Source of the DNA: Isoetes taiwanensis
Lineage: Eukaryota > Streptophyta > Lycopodiopsida > Isoetales > Isoetaceae
Direction: 5' to 3'
DNA length: 64,000 nucleotides
NCBI GenBank assembly: GCA_021234155.1
Contig: JAJEKV010000051.1
Span: 8,826,105-8,890,104, forward strand
Position numbers and translations under genes: made by a program. Numbering within the stretch: the stretch's first letter is position 1; each line of letters begins with the position of its first letter. The notes under the pieces were generated by a model that had not been told where the DNA came from, made no database searches, and saw only the letters and a list, made by a program, of their open reading frames with translations. Of the stretch, positions 21,669 to 33,100 are shown piece after piece.

Positions 21669-22372
21669 TACCAAGTTAATGCAGAGTCCTCCACCCTAGT
21701 GGAAATTAAGAAGATGAGCGCGATGGAACTATCGGGATGGTTAAAATCCTGGATCAATTTTGCCCTTTTGGAGCCTTAAATCCTGCATTGCCCCCTTCAA
21801 ACATACCGGAGTAGCCATGACTATCTTGTCTTTACACTTACGGCGGTGGTTTTATCACTATATGCCGCTATGCATTTCACACCATGCCGTGAAGGCCTGA
21901 ATAACAAGCTTCAATTTCACTTCATCTCCATCTCGGATCATACAATCTTACGGGCGGGTAACCTAGAAATCACATTCAAAACCTTCAATCCACTTTGCTA
22001 GAATTGAAACCCTAAGTTTAGAAATGAGCGTTCAATGTATAAAAGTGTTAATCATTCAAGCGAGAATCGAGAAATTGAACCTCAAATCAAAACACTTCCG
22101 CGGAATAAAAATTAGGAAAAGCAAAATTTGGAAATGAAATGGGCAAACATGTCACGCCATCTAGGAATCAAACACGAGAAGAAGAATGAATAAGTGAGAA
22201 AATATAAAAGTCCTCTATAATATCAAGCATCTTTGTCATTTGCAAGAACAAAAAGACTTCGGTGTCCACCATCTTTTAGTCGTGGGTGGCAACTGCAAGA
22301 TCGAGACAGAAACGTGAGTAAAGATGGGAACATCAAGAATTGTGTTAAAAATAATATTGCGTCATTTTGGTT
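21669..22372. other. Unique AT-rich spacer between minisatellite blocks
   Basis: No gene or known element was recognised. Frames are short on both strands. Confidence 0.4.
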
Positions 22373-22685
22373 TCGAACATGCCCTAGGCTGCGCACATGC
22401 CCTAGGGTCAAACATGCCCTAAGCTCAAACTTGCCACATAGGCTCAAACATGCGACCATGCTCAAATATAACCGTGAATAGAAACATGCCACCGGCTCAA
22501 GCATTGCCTTTAAGATCGAACATGCCCTAGGCTCAAACGTACCACATAGGTGTAAGCATTGTCCCTAGGCTCAAACATGCCACATAACATGCCACCTAGA
22601 TGCCACATAGGCTCAAACATGTCATTCAGACTCAAACATGACCCGTGGCTCAAACATGGCACCAGGGCTCAAACATCAACACATT
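22373..22685 (+). repeat. Degenerate minisatellite, right block
   Basis: The same unit as 21186-21512, for example CATGCCCTAGGGTCAAACAT and GCTCAAACATGCCACATA, with about fifteen imperfect units. The block is followed by unrelated AT-rich DNA. Confidence 0.8.
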
Positions 22686-22984
22686 CGTAAGTAGTAGCAA
22701 TAGAATATTGGCTAAATTGAGCGTGATTTTGGTGCATAATGGATCGGAATATCAAATTAGCTTAGGGACAAACTTTTATGACCATCAGATTAAAGGCACC
22801 CAAAATTAAAAGTGTCGGGCGTCGCTATAACAAAATATATGCATCTCTGACGTTCGCCAAATATATGATTTTGAAATGATGTCACCACTGCGACATCGAT
22901 GTTTGCATCAATGGCCCGAGACCTTTCTGATCCATGGCCCGACTTTTGGGGACCATTCTGGGTTTCCTTCCTCTTCCATTTTGA

Positions 22985-23575
22985 GGCGATCTTGGTGAAT
23001 CATGGCCTCTTTTTCCTTGTTTCCTCATTCTTTCTTCCATTCTTCCCTTCCCTTATTCCCCTATTTCTTCCTTCCTCATTCTTTCCTCGTTCTTTCTCAT
23101 TCTTTCACTCTTCCATTTCTTCCTCATTCTTTCCCTTCCCTTCCCTTATTTCTTCCTTCCCTTCCTTCCTTCTCTTATTTCTTCCTTTTTTTCTTCATTC
23201 TTTCTTCTCTTTCCCTCATTCTCTTTTCTTCTCTTATTTCTTTCCTATTTTATTCTCTATTTCTCTATTCTTTATTCTATTCTTATTTCTTTCCTATTTT
23301 ATTCTCTATTCATTTCTATTCTCTTATTTCTTCCCTCCATCTTCTCTTTCTTCCCCTTCTCTTTCTTTTTCTTTTCTCTTCTCTTCCCTCTCTCTTTCTT
23401 CCCCCCTTCTCTTTCCTTTTTTCTCTTCTCTTCTCCCCTTTCTTCTTTCTCCCACCCTTCTCTTCTTCTCGATTCCTTGATTCTTTTTCCTTTCTTGTTT
23501 TCCTATTTCTTTCTCTCTTTTTCTTTCTTCTTGATCTTTTTTTTCTTCTTTGTTCTTATTCTTCTAACTCTTTGT
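22985..23575 (+). repeat. Polypyrimidine tract (TTCC/TTCT-rich)
   Basis: About 590 bp are almost entirely C and T on the plus strand, in irregular TTCC, TTTCTT and CTATTTTATT words. Long open frames through it encode only Ser, Phe, Leu and Pro and are not genes. Confidence 0.9.
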
Positions 23576-23697
23576 TGCTACTTTTGCAGCCTTCTATTTC
23601 GATTTGGACCTGGCAAGATCTTGTCTACACACGTCCTTCTTTTGGTAAGTGCAATGCACTTGCATTTTTATAGTTTTAAGTAGGTTAATAATGATGA

Positions 23698-24335
23698 GGT
23701 GGCTTGTTCAAGGGCATGGCTCGGCTCCACCTAAGTGGAAAGGATCATGTATCCGGGTTGAAGTCACTTCACTACAATCATATATTTTTCCTAGGTTAAA
23801 AGCAGCTTGTCAAAGAGCCGCGGTCGGCTCACCTAGAGTGGAAGGACCATACATGGGTTCAAGTCCACCTCCGGTTGTTATTTTTTAGGTTTAAAAATAA
23901 AATATTAGTGGCTTGTTCAGCGGCAGCTTTCGGCTCCATCTGAGTGGAGGACCCAGTGTCGGGTCCAAGTAAGAAAACTTTTCTTGTCATTCTTAGATAG
24001 ATGTGGCTCGGCAAAAGGACATGATCGGCTCCACCACGGTGGGGGCTTTTCTTGTCATTCTTAGGTAGAGATGGCTCAGGAGGAAGGGGACATGGTGCGG
24101 CTCCACCACCACAGGGGGCAGTGTTGAGGGCCTAGTTCACATTTAATGTCGGTTAGAGGAGCTGAGGTGGCTAGGGCAAAAGACATAATCAGCTCCACCA
24201 TGCATGGAGGGACACAGTGTTCGGGCCCTAGTCCCACATTTTTTATCATTTTAAGGTAGAGGTGGCTAGGGCAAGGGCATGGTCGGCTCCACCATGAGTG
24301 GAGAGGACCAAGTGTTCAGGTCCTAATCATACTCT
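23698..24335 (+). repeat. Tandem array of ~7 tRNA-like units (possible tRNA-derived SINE)
   Basis: Seven related units of about 65-110 bp begin near 23698, 23799, 23908, 24001, 24068, 24164 and 24259. Most share GTGGCT, then CGGCTCCAC, then a GTGGAGG-like arm, then a GGGTTCAAGTCC-like word. These resemble tRNA A-box, anticodon-arm and B-box positions. In the last unit CTCCA and TGGAG enclose a 7-nt loop CCATGAG, as in an anticodon arm. Several units have lost or gained bases. None is a convincing functional tRNA. Confidence 0.6.
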
Positions 24336-26281
24336 AGCCTAATCCAGCCGATCCAGCCTATTCTATCTAGTGTATTACATCACCATACAACCTCCTCCTC
24401 TATCTAGCCTATCTAGCTAAATCTAGCTTTTGATTCGACTAATCTAACCATTTTTAACTTTTTAGGGTGGGTGGTTAACCTTAGGATTTGAGGGTGACAT
24501 ATGCACTTGATTATATAAGATCAAAACTTGCTAAGGTATTAGCCCTTAGGGTGCTAGGCATTGAACATTGGTTTTCGGTGTGTTATAAGTAATGATTATG
24601 GTTTTGCGTACATGTTTGAGATTGTCGTATCATGTTGCATTTAATTTGTGCATGTATAATTTTTTGTATTCATTACTTTTTTTTATTTGTAGGCATAAAG
24701 GTGGCCTCAGTAAGGATAGAAATGCTTAGGGAAATTAGGCATATACTCATTAATCAAATATTTATTGACCGAAGGGGGTAGGCATATGTAAGCATATGTG
24801 ATGGCCGAATTAGTCCTATATATTTTGTAAGTAATTGAACATGTAATCTGCAATTCATCCTATTATTGCCCCCATCATTTATACTTATCAAATGTTTCTT
24901 CCATAATTTCTTTTTGACCTAGATGGTATATCGTTGATAGGGAGGGGCGGCGTGAAGATGAAGGTGAAGGTAAAGTATATTTTTTTATCGCTTTACCCTC
25001 TAATTAGGTATGTAGGTTTATGCATGGAGTTTTGTTGTGTAGAGGAAAGAGAGGCGAGTCTAGAAGATAGGAGGAGGACTCAATGAGGTAGGCGCAATGG
25101 TGCCAATGCCTCGGATAGCCATCCTCCACTGTCACGCCCGGACAACGGGTTTGGGTACTAAGAGTTTTTATGGTTTGTTTTTGCATGATATTTGTGGTTT
25201 CTGCTCCTCCAGCGGCTCCACGCCTTCCTACCACAAACATGTCTCCTGAGAGAACAAGTGCAAATATACTTTTGCCTACTGGCTCGGCTATGCAACCTCC
25301 CCAAAATTTTCATTTCCTATGTCCCATCGGCGTAGTGTTGACTATGGCTTTGGCTATCGGCCTCCCGTGCTCCACAAGAATATCGAAGTGGTGGACATAG
25401 TATGGACTCGCCCTAGGCATATGGCGGGGATAGACTTTTTGTGGTGCAAGGAACTTAGAGGGAGATTTCAGCAGGTAAAATATACCACTAGGCACTAGAC
25501 ACTTCTTTGGTTGCGATATGTTAAATATGCTCATTCTCAAAACTTAGTGCCTCTAACACAAGGTGTCGGAGTTCTTGGCCATTTTTGGAATTAATGGGGA
25601 TGCACACCTATGATGGGGAAAGTCCTAGGCATGCCAATTTTGCCGATACAAATTTTAATTTTCTGGGGTACAAAGAAAAGGACTTGGTCCTATAACAAGC
25701 CGGTACATTCAAGATCAATAGGAAATTAGCTAGTACAATTGAATTTTGATAGGAAAATTGCCGATTACATGCAAAAATTTGTAGGAAAAAAAAAATCTTT
25801 ATTCTATCTTACCTTAGATTATTTATCATTATGCAATATATGCAACCTATACATCCTTTAATTTTACAACAAATAAAAAATTTGGCAAAATAATATTAGT
25901 TGCTATTTTTGGTCGTTCATTGTTGGACAACCTTTTATAATGTAGGAGGCGGGACCGTGTGGCGACAACCCTTGACCCTAAATACATCTTAGAATTACTT
26001 GTCCGGGGAAAAGGGTCCCTCGGCTCCCTTAATTTAGCTCCCTTTCTTGATTTCCCTCTTGTTGCGGAATACCCCCTTAATTTTGTATGAGAAGAGTGGA
26101 AAAAGCGGAACATCCGGAAACGATTCTGAGCAACAAAAGGCGGTCGTCCTATATGTTTTGCTTTTTTGTAGGAAAATTTCCGATCTGATAAAATTTTTCT
26201 AGGAAATTGCCTATATGATTTTTGGATTGTCTATAGAATTTTTAAGTTTGTAGGAATATTTCTTGTACCACTAAAAACTTT
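24336..26281. other. No gene recognised; AT-rich degenerate repeats at 25680-25790 and 26160-26270
   Basis: CTAGCCTAATC-like words recur at 24340-24420. GTAGGAAAATTGCCGAT-like words recur in two blocks separated by about 370 bp. Short frames on both strands, including one at 25170-25400, match no family I know. Confidence 0.4.
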
Positions 26282-26481
26282 CCCCACCATGGGATGCACC
26301 CTGAGCTATGGTGCCAGAACGCGCATTGTGAACAATAGGCTGAGCAAGCACGTGGATTTTACACGTGGAATTTTGGGCATGCCAGCTGGAGTTTTGCAAA
26401 ATGAATATGAAAGCATATCGAAATTTAGGAAAGAGTCCTTTTACTGGACGGACCCGTTATCGGCAATTACATTATCCAGCT

Positions 26482-28642
26482 ATGGCGTCGGCATCGACCT
26501 TGGCGGTGTTTGGGCCCTCTCTTTCCACTACCAAAACGCTAGTTTTCCTCCAAAGGCGGGCCACTAACTCACGAAGTGGTATGCATATCTATACCCAAGC
26601 CCATGAAGCTCCAGAATAGCAGGAGGGCAGAACGTGTCTTGTCCATCGGCAATGACGACATCAGCTCGAAATTACTTCTTTCCATGGTAACTTCTTAACC
26701 CATGTATTGCTTGGTTTCTGCTTGTGGTTCTCTGTAATGTTTTATAAAACCGTGGCCCTTGAAAAGCACCAGCCACTTTGCTTGGGTTGCTTTATGTTGA
26801 GTGCTTCGATAAGTGGCCTGATATTCATGGTTTTGGGGAAGGGGTTGGTGGTCAGATGTAGGCGACAGAAATGATGGCAAATTCTCCTTCAGCTGGCTTG
26901 TTGAGAGGCTATTTGACTGGGAAAAATTACCCTTCTTCGGGCTTGGCACCCTAGCAGCTGAACGATGGCAGAAGTTTCTTCATGGTACTCCACATATTTG
27001 TCCGTGTTTTTGGCAAATGCAAGTCATTAGTCTTATTTTCTTTGATCTCTCTAGGAAGTTCGTGTTGCAGCAGTAGATAATATCTTTTGTCCACACAAAG
27101 TATATCTAGCCTTTATAGCTTCAAGAACTTGCAACAATAGGCTTAAAAGCTAAACAGGTTCCAGATGGCAATTACAAATTTACAAGCCAGGGCTTAAAAC
27201 TTTGAAATGAATACTTTTTAAGTTCACCTCTTCCATGACTCTGCTTCTTGCTGTGCATTCGAGCACTTGCCTCACACACCTGATTTCTAAACTTTTACAT
27301 GATTTTTGTGTTCATTAAGCTCTAGAAAATGCATGTCAACTGAGGTATCAACTTTCATGCAGCTTTTGGAAACTGGCAGAGCTTGCAGATGGAAGTCTTC
27401 TCTTTGCGTTTGGAGGCTCGTCAAGAAGGCCAGGACCTTGGAGATTCGGTGCAAAATTCTCCAGGAGCACAACCATTCAAAGACCTAGAAGACTACCTTC
27501 AGATTTCCAAGCAACTGCCTTATGCTTTTGAAGAAACATCGGAGAAGCGATCATGAGAGGAAGGTTGTTGGAAAGATTGTGTCTTTTCTAGAAAAGGATA
27601 TCCTTGCGCCCAGACCCCTTCAACCTTTGTTAAAAGGTCTCCAATACCTTATTTGACTGCGAAGAGCCCATCAAATGCATGTCTCATCCATTTTGGGGCA
27701 TTTACAAAAATGCAGGAGGAGCCTGTGGAAGGGGATATAAAACTTTTTGCTGCTGGGCCCAGTATATAGCAGTTGAAGGGACTTGTGCATTCCCTAGAGA
27801 ATGGCGCTGATAAACGCATGGAATACATTTGTACAAAGGTCAAAGCGGTCTGCTCCGCCCAGGAAACCCAAGCACTTGAGGCTGAGACTCTAAATGCAAT
27901 TTGATATCAACTGATAATGGAAGGTTTACAGCTCAGGAACCCCAAGTGACTGCAGCTGAAATAAATTATGAAGTTTTTTCTGTCAACTGATAAAGTGCAG
28001 GAGCCGAACTTTAACAGTGCACCCAAACCAGGTAACAAAGTTTCTGAAGTTAAATCACCTGCTAGCAAAGCGGAGGTCTTCTGCAAAAAGACTTCAACTT
28101 TTCCTCCAAAAGAATCTGAAGTCCGATGCTCCTTTGCCTCAAGATTTCCTTCAAATTCTTGAAAGTCTCTCAATTCCTTCGTTAACACTTCAAGGCTACG
28201 TTCTTCTGAGATTGTTGAAATTAAGGAAGGGGAAGTAGAAAATCAGACTCAAAGTATCAAGAAGGTGCAGCGTTCAACTTCCACTTTTATCAGAAAATCA
28301 CCTATTCCAGGTGCTGCAAAGAAAAGCTTTTAGAGGACAGAAGAGCAAACTGTTATCTAAACCAGAATCTGCTCCAGATAAAAATGTGCATGCCAAATCA
28401 AGTGCACAAGATTCCAATCATGTTGAGGTGCAAAACAGGACAGAAAGCCAAAATGATGACTCTAGATATTTAACAAATAAAATTACATTAGCGGACCTGT
28501 CTACATACACATTGCAGAAGCTAAAAAAGCATTGCAAAGGAGAAGGGTGCTAAAAGGTTACTCAAAACTGAAGAAAGGCGAGCTCATTGATCTACTTAAA
28601 AAATTTAGGAGTTTGAATTCTGCTGTGAAATCTTATTTGTAA
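26482..28642 (+). pseudogene. Rho-N domain plastid protein-like gene, frameshifted or multi-exon
   Basis: The clear part is the 3' end. Residues ADLSTYTLQKLKKHC (28490-28535) continue after a one-frame shift at about 28547 into LKGYSKLKKGELIDLLKKF, ending at a stop at 28640-28642. This is the Rho termination factor N-terminal (Rho-N) fold, found C-terminally in plastid RNA-binding proteins such as RHON1. A possible first exon at 26482-26578 (MASASTLAVFGPSL) looks like a chloroplast transit peptide and ends at AGTG|GTATGC. Exon-like stretches with coding character occur at 27390-27556, 27710-27900 and 27990-28550. Several stops and frame changes in between leave open whether it is a pseudogene or a poorly read gene. 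A SAP domain was considered, but the GYSKLKKGEL core fits Rho-N better. Confidence 0.55.
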
Positions 28643-30320
28643 TGTCAACAAATGTCCATTGTTTTGATGTTCAGTTATGATGGAAGCTAAATTGTTTTAT
28701 TGAGTACCTGGTAGTTTGTCATTGTTCCAGTAAAAAATGTTTCACCTCTACCAGATGGAGAGCAGATGGAGAGTTGTCATTATTATTCAGTAAAACATTG
28801 TGTTTCACATTTACAATGCGTCTTCGCCATGGCATTATTGCCATTCGACATTGTTGTCCCTCTTTTATGTCTAAGTGAGCTATTCTTTTTGACAACCATT
28901 AGATGTAACAATAAACCTACAATTATTTCATTTATAAGTTTGGCTATATGTGTTAATGTTTCTTCCTGTGCATTAGATGGAGGTACAATCTTGAGAATAT
29001 GCCAAATCAAAGGGTGTCAGATTTTACATCTCATACCCCTGTATATCAACACGCTCCCCGTATGCTTTACATACATACGCCAATAACAATGCATACAGAA
29101 TAAAAAACAATACCAACTAAGGTCTCACATCCCCAAAGCAACTGAAAGTCAAAGTAACAGAAACTATAAATGCTCTTCTTATACATATGACTACATGTGG
29201 AGACCCACATCACACAAACAATTGCACCACATAAAGACATTCTTAACAACGAAACACATGTGAACTCCAAGTTACACATGAAAACCACAATTTTTACATT
29301 GATAGAACACAGAGGCAGCCTCACAAAAGAAGCCCAAAGTAGGCGCTTCATAGGCAAGCAGCCTATACACAAGATAGACCAACCATAATCTGAACACCAA
29401 CAACGAGCTCAAACAGATTTACACGGCTTACCATATCCAGGAAGCACACCATCCCTCAGAAACACGCCAAACCATCAAGCATTTCAACTACTCCAATTTG
29501 TACAACTCCACCCTAAGCCCCTCAAGCCCCTGACCATATCTCCCCACACAGTAGCAATTGGAACAACAGCCATTACGGTAGGATGTACTTTCCAAGAAAG
29601 TCCATGGATGCAACAAATGATTGATGCGTCTCTACGGAGTCTCCGGCCTGAGAGAACCTGAGACTCAGGAAAGAAATCGTTCCGCAATCAAGCAATCGAA
29701 TAGCACAACTGACGAGCCCTCAATCAATCCACACGCCACAAAACTGGAATCATCGACATATTCCTTCTTGAATATACAGAAAAATTTCTTTGCTTGGCAA
29801 GCAAGCAACGTGCAAAATTCGACAATTGGGTGCCCTATCCGAAGCGAAGTGTTCTTGCATGTTTGCTCCCATAACACCAACAAATACAGACAAAACAACA
29901 AAATGCTGCTCCAAGAACACCCAACAAGGCAATCTTCAGTGCCTTGAGCCCTTCCACTTGATAAGAAGCGGAATCAGGTTCCTCCAAAGCACAGCAACAA
30001 ACCCAAGGGATCGAATACCTCAGGCATCCCCTGCATCAGCAAATCGCTTCGAAGACCAAGATCTCCACACCCGGCAAGCCGCGGGGTAGAAGATGCCATC
30101 GCCACCACCATTTCTACAAGGCTCTACCTGTCCGGCGCCTACATCGAGTTGTTTTAGCAGCCCGTGAAAAGAGGGCTGCTATTTAAGGACAGTGCACAAC
30201 ATCTGGGATAGAAAAATCGGAGTCTCCTCAGACCATACAAAAACAAAAAACGAAGCCCCCTTTTCCCGGCCCACCTACTCCAAAATCTTAGAAATCAGAT
30301 ATTTTGGGGACGTAATGCGG
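28643..30320. other. Intergenic; possible minus-strand first exon near 29660-30107
   Basis: From 30107 leftward the minus strand has MVVAMASSTPRL, then a hydrophobic stretch read in another frame (KIALLGVLGAAF). It could be a membrane-protein exon, but I cannot assign it. A TATA-like CTTAAATA at about 30182-30190 and an 8-bp hairpin (AGCAGCCC at 30156-30163 with GGGCTGCT at 30173-30180) lie just upstream. The remainder, 28650-29650, shows no coding signal. Confidence 0.3.
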
Positions 30321-31029
30321 GGGGCTTTTCTTGCATGGCTGGGACTATGATTCTTGCAATGCGTATTGCATGCAAAATCGTATGTCTTGCCATATTATTT
30401 GAGTGTTTTAATTGCACTTAAAGATCGTATTCTATTTATGTGTATTTTGGATGGCTTTTTGTGTGCAATAGTTCTAAAAAGAAAAGACTGGATAAGGCGG
30501 ACATTTGGGCTTTCATGCCGAAAGGGTCAAGGCGTGCTCCGGCCTCTGGATGTTGGGTGTTGGTAGCTATAGACGAAGTTCAAGGGGTTGTTCTTCCCCT
30601 CACTATCAATTTTAAAGAAGTCTTTGGGAGAACCCCGTAGTTTTTTTTGAACCAACATGTGAGGCCGCTTTAGGTCATTTTTTGTCGCCCAGTATGATTC
30701 GGGCGAGATCAAGAACTCCTCGATGAGGCCATTGGGGCATCCGTGGGATGGTATGAGATGGCTCTCTTGGTCTCGCTTTAAGAGCGAGAGGATACATAAT
30801 GCGAAGGAGGGAAATAAGAAGATCTTTTCTGAAATTCGTACTACTTTGGATGTCCTCTCAGGAAAGGATGGCCCAAGTGAGTGATGGAGCTGTAAGCAAG
30901 AAAAGAAGTATGTTGTCGAGACTCTCACCGCCTTCTTTGTCCAAGCTCCCCTCAAAAAATCAGCCGACGGGCAAATTTTGGGTGAAAATTACCTAAACAT
31001 GACTTAAAAAACTTGCCCTATAATCTTAA
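30321..31029. other. No gene recognised
   Basis: Open frames on both strands overlap (142 codons minus, 66 codons plus) and neither resembles a known family. The last ~70 bp (30958-31029) recur at 32040-32122, just ahead of the related foldback element. Confidence 0.3.
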
Positions 31030-31168
31030 GTAATTTCAAGGTCCACGAAGGTTATGTATCCGGGGAATGACCTCTTGCTTCAAGTGCGAGTGGTACGCCG
31101 GTTTCTTCCGAAACCTTCACGCTTTCAGCGTATGTTCCCATACGTGATCTTCAGGACCTTGAAATTAC
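31030..31168. repeat. Foldback/MITE-like element with 15-bp terminal inverted repeats
   Basis: GTAATTTCAAGGTCC at 31030-31044 is the exact inverse of GGACCTTGAAATTAC at 31154-31168. The interior is 109 bp. No target duplication was seen. The left 85 bp plus upstream flank occur again at 32040-32137. Confidence 0.7.
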
Positions 31169-32122
31169 GCATGCCACGTCGGCAGGGGCATTTTTCTTGA
31201 AACTCCAGGGTCCAGTGAGACCCGCTGGAGCTTCTTTTGAGGCTGTGTCGTCCGAAAGTGCATTTTCGATTGGGCGAGCTTCCCGGAGGGCTGGGAGACG
31301 ATCTTCGGTGAGGTACTTCTTGTCCAAATCTTTTTGTGTCTTCGTACGGTTTTTGAGATTTTTTTTTTGTTCTAATGTCAGTTCTTGTTGCATTTGCGAT
31401 CCTTCTTGCAAATTTTGTATTTGTTTGGTGGCTTTTGAGGTTATGAAGGTTATGGATTCGAGGTTATGGAGTCTTTGGACTCGTTTTAGATTTAAGGTCT
31501 CGAGGTTGTATGGCATTCTTTTGCCGGTTAAAGCTCTGTAAACTAGAAGATGGGTCTCATTTTTTAAAAATCAGAAGATGCGTCTTTATTTTCTTACTTC
31601 TAAAGCACATGTGGATGCATGTCTAAAAGATCCGTGGAATGCCCCCGTAGAAATGAAATAGACGGAATCAATTGGCACCCAACTCATTTTCAAGCTCGCA
31701 TGCGATTCGGCAGCCAATTCAGATTTACGAAGTTTCAACTTCTCGTGTTCTCGGTTTTCAAAGCGTTTTAGGTTCTCGGTTTCAAGCTCTGCTTTGGTTT
31801 TTAGAGTAGTTTTCGCATTCTTTCGGGTTTGAGAGAAGGTGCAGTGGCAATGGAGGTCTCCCCTCCGCCCAAGCTCTAAAGACGGGCCGTGGTTATGGCA
31901 AGGACTCTTTAAGCTCGGCTATGGCCCTACTTTGGTTAATACCAATGAGTTGTAAATCAATGTTTTGTATATTAATGCTATGAAATTTTACGTATTCGAT
32001 GTTCTAAAAATTTTATTGTTTACCTTGATTGATCAGGTGGCGGGCGGGCGCCACCCGGAAGCGAAATTTTTGTGTGAAAATCACCTAAAAATGACTTAAA
32101 AAAACTTGCCCTATAATCTTAA
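31169..32122. other. Spacer between foldback elements; coiled-coil-like minus frame 31151-31516 of doubtful status
   Basis: A 121-codon minus-strand frame is rich in Gln, Leu, Lys and Glu and could form a coiled coil. The opposite strand is also open for 114 codons, so strand and reality are undecided. The rest has no coding signal. Confidence 0.25.
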
Positions 32123-32247
32123 GTAATTTCAAGGTCCCGAAGTTTACATTATATAGGAATGACTCGCCGCTTTAAAATTCGGGGGTCGGCCAATGACGAC
32201 GAGCTGGCCGGCGTCAACTGTTTCGAGGAATTTGAAGCGGTCATTCC
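32123..32247. repeat. Second, related foldback element
   Basis: It begins with the same GTAATTTCAAGGTCC and contains an inverted repeat: GGAATGAC..CGCTT..AAATTC (32156-32180) faces GAATTTGAAGCGGTCATTCC (32228-32247). The outer inverse of the left end is missing, so it may be truncated or rearranged relative to 31030-31168. Confidence 0.55.
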
Positions 32248-32329
32248 CGTGAATGTGAATGGAAGGTAAAACAATTGGCCGGGTGAAATCGAGACGAGCA
32301 AATTAAATAAAAACAAGAAAATCGGGATG

Positions 32330-33066
32330 GAAAGTCTTTGGAATAGAGGAGTAGACTTTTGACATCAGAAAGTCTCCAATATTTGAGAGGGCTCGTTTGG
32401 CATGCATTGCGTCCATGAGGAGGTCTAGAAGAACACCTGTAAGAAGGTAGAGGAAATTTCTTTTGCTGATGAGAAGCATTGTTAGCAGATCTGGACCATC
32501 AAATTCATCATACAAGAGGTCTGCAACGATGTTTTCTTTTATTACTGCGTTGCTCTTTTTGCTATCCATGGTCAGAATGAGTTGTATCAATTGCTCATAA
32601 CAGACTTCTTAGTTGCTGAAGAGAGTGGAAGTGAGTATGTGGAGTACATTGAGCGCTTGAGTAAGAATTATGATATGGATATGACGCATTATCAGAAAGA
32701 GCAATTTAGATTGCCATGCAGTTTGATTCTGATGTTGTGCTAACATATAAGCCGCTGGAGAGACATTTGGCAGAAGGGAAGCATAGTATTGTGAGATTCT
32801 GCTTCATGCAGCCTATCCAGAATCACAAGTCTGTTCAATGGTATAATTCAAAGAATAGGGTCAGTGCAAAGACACTTGCTTCATGGGTAAAATACATGTT
32901 ATCTACTGTCGGGGTTGATCGGAAGTATTCTGGTAAGTTTGGACGTATGACTGTCATTTCTAGAATGATTGACGAGGGGTTCTAATGTCTGTTGGGATGC
33001 ATAGCGGGACAAAAACAAGTGAAGCCTATATGGTAAAATTCATATTCTTATTTTTTTAGTTTAATT

Positions 33067-33100
<34 letters not shown>

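Noticed and set aside
22899-23673. Long overlapping plus-strand frames of 193 and 223 codons
   Set aside because: They run through the C/T-only tract and encode just Ser, Phe, Leu and Pro; the lack of stops follows from base composition.
23799-23872. Functional tRNA gene
   Set aside because: A- and B-box-like words are present but the acceptor stem and anticodon arm do not pair properly.
28470-28642. SAP DNA-binding domain
   Set aside because: GYSKLKKGELIDLL fits the Rho-N core better than SAP.
29660-30107. Possible metal-transporter-like first exon on the minus strand
   Set aside because: One hydrophobic stretch read in a shifted frame is too little to name a family.
30527-30955. 142-codon minus-strand frame
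   Set aside because: No known similarity, both strands are open, and no splice or promoter context supports it.
32303-32590. 95-codon minus-strand frame
   Set aside because: It is antisense to the DUF3504-like coding stretch, which has family-level similarity; the minus frame has none.
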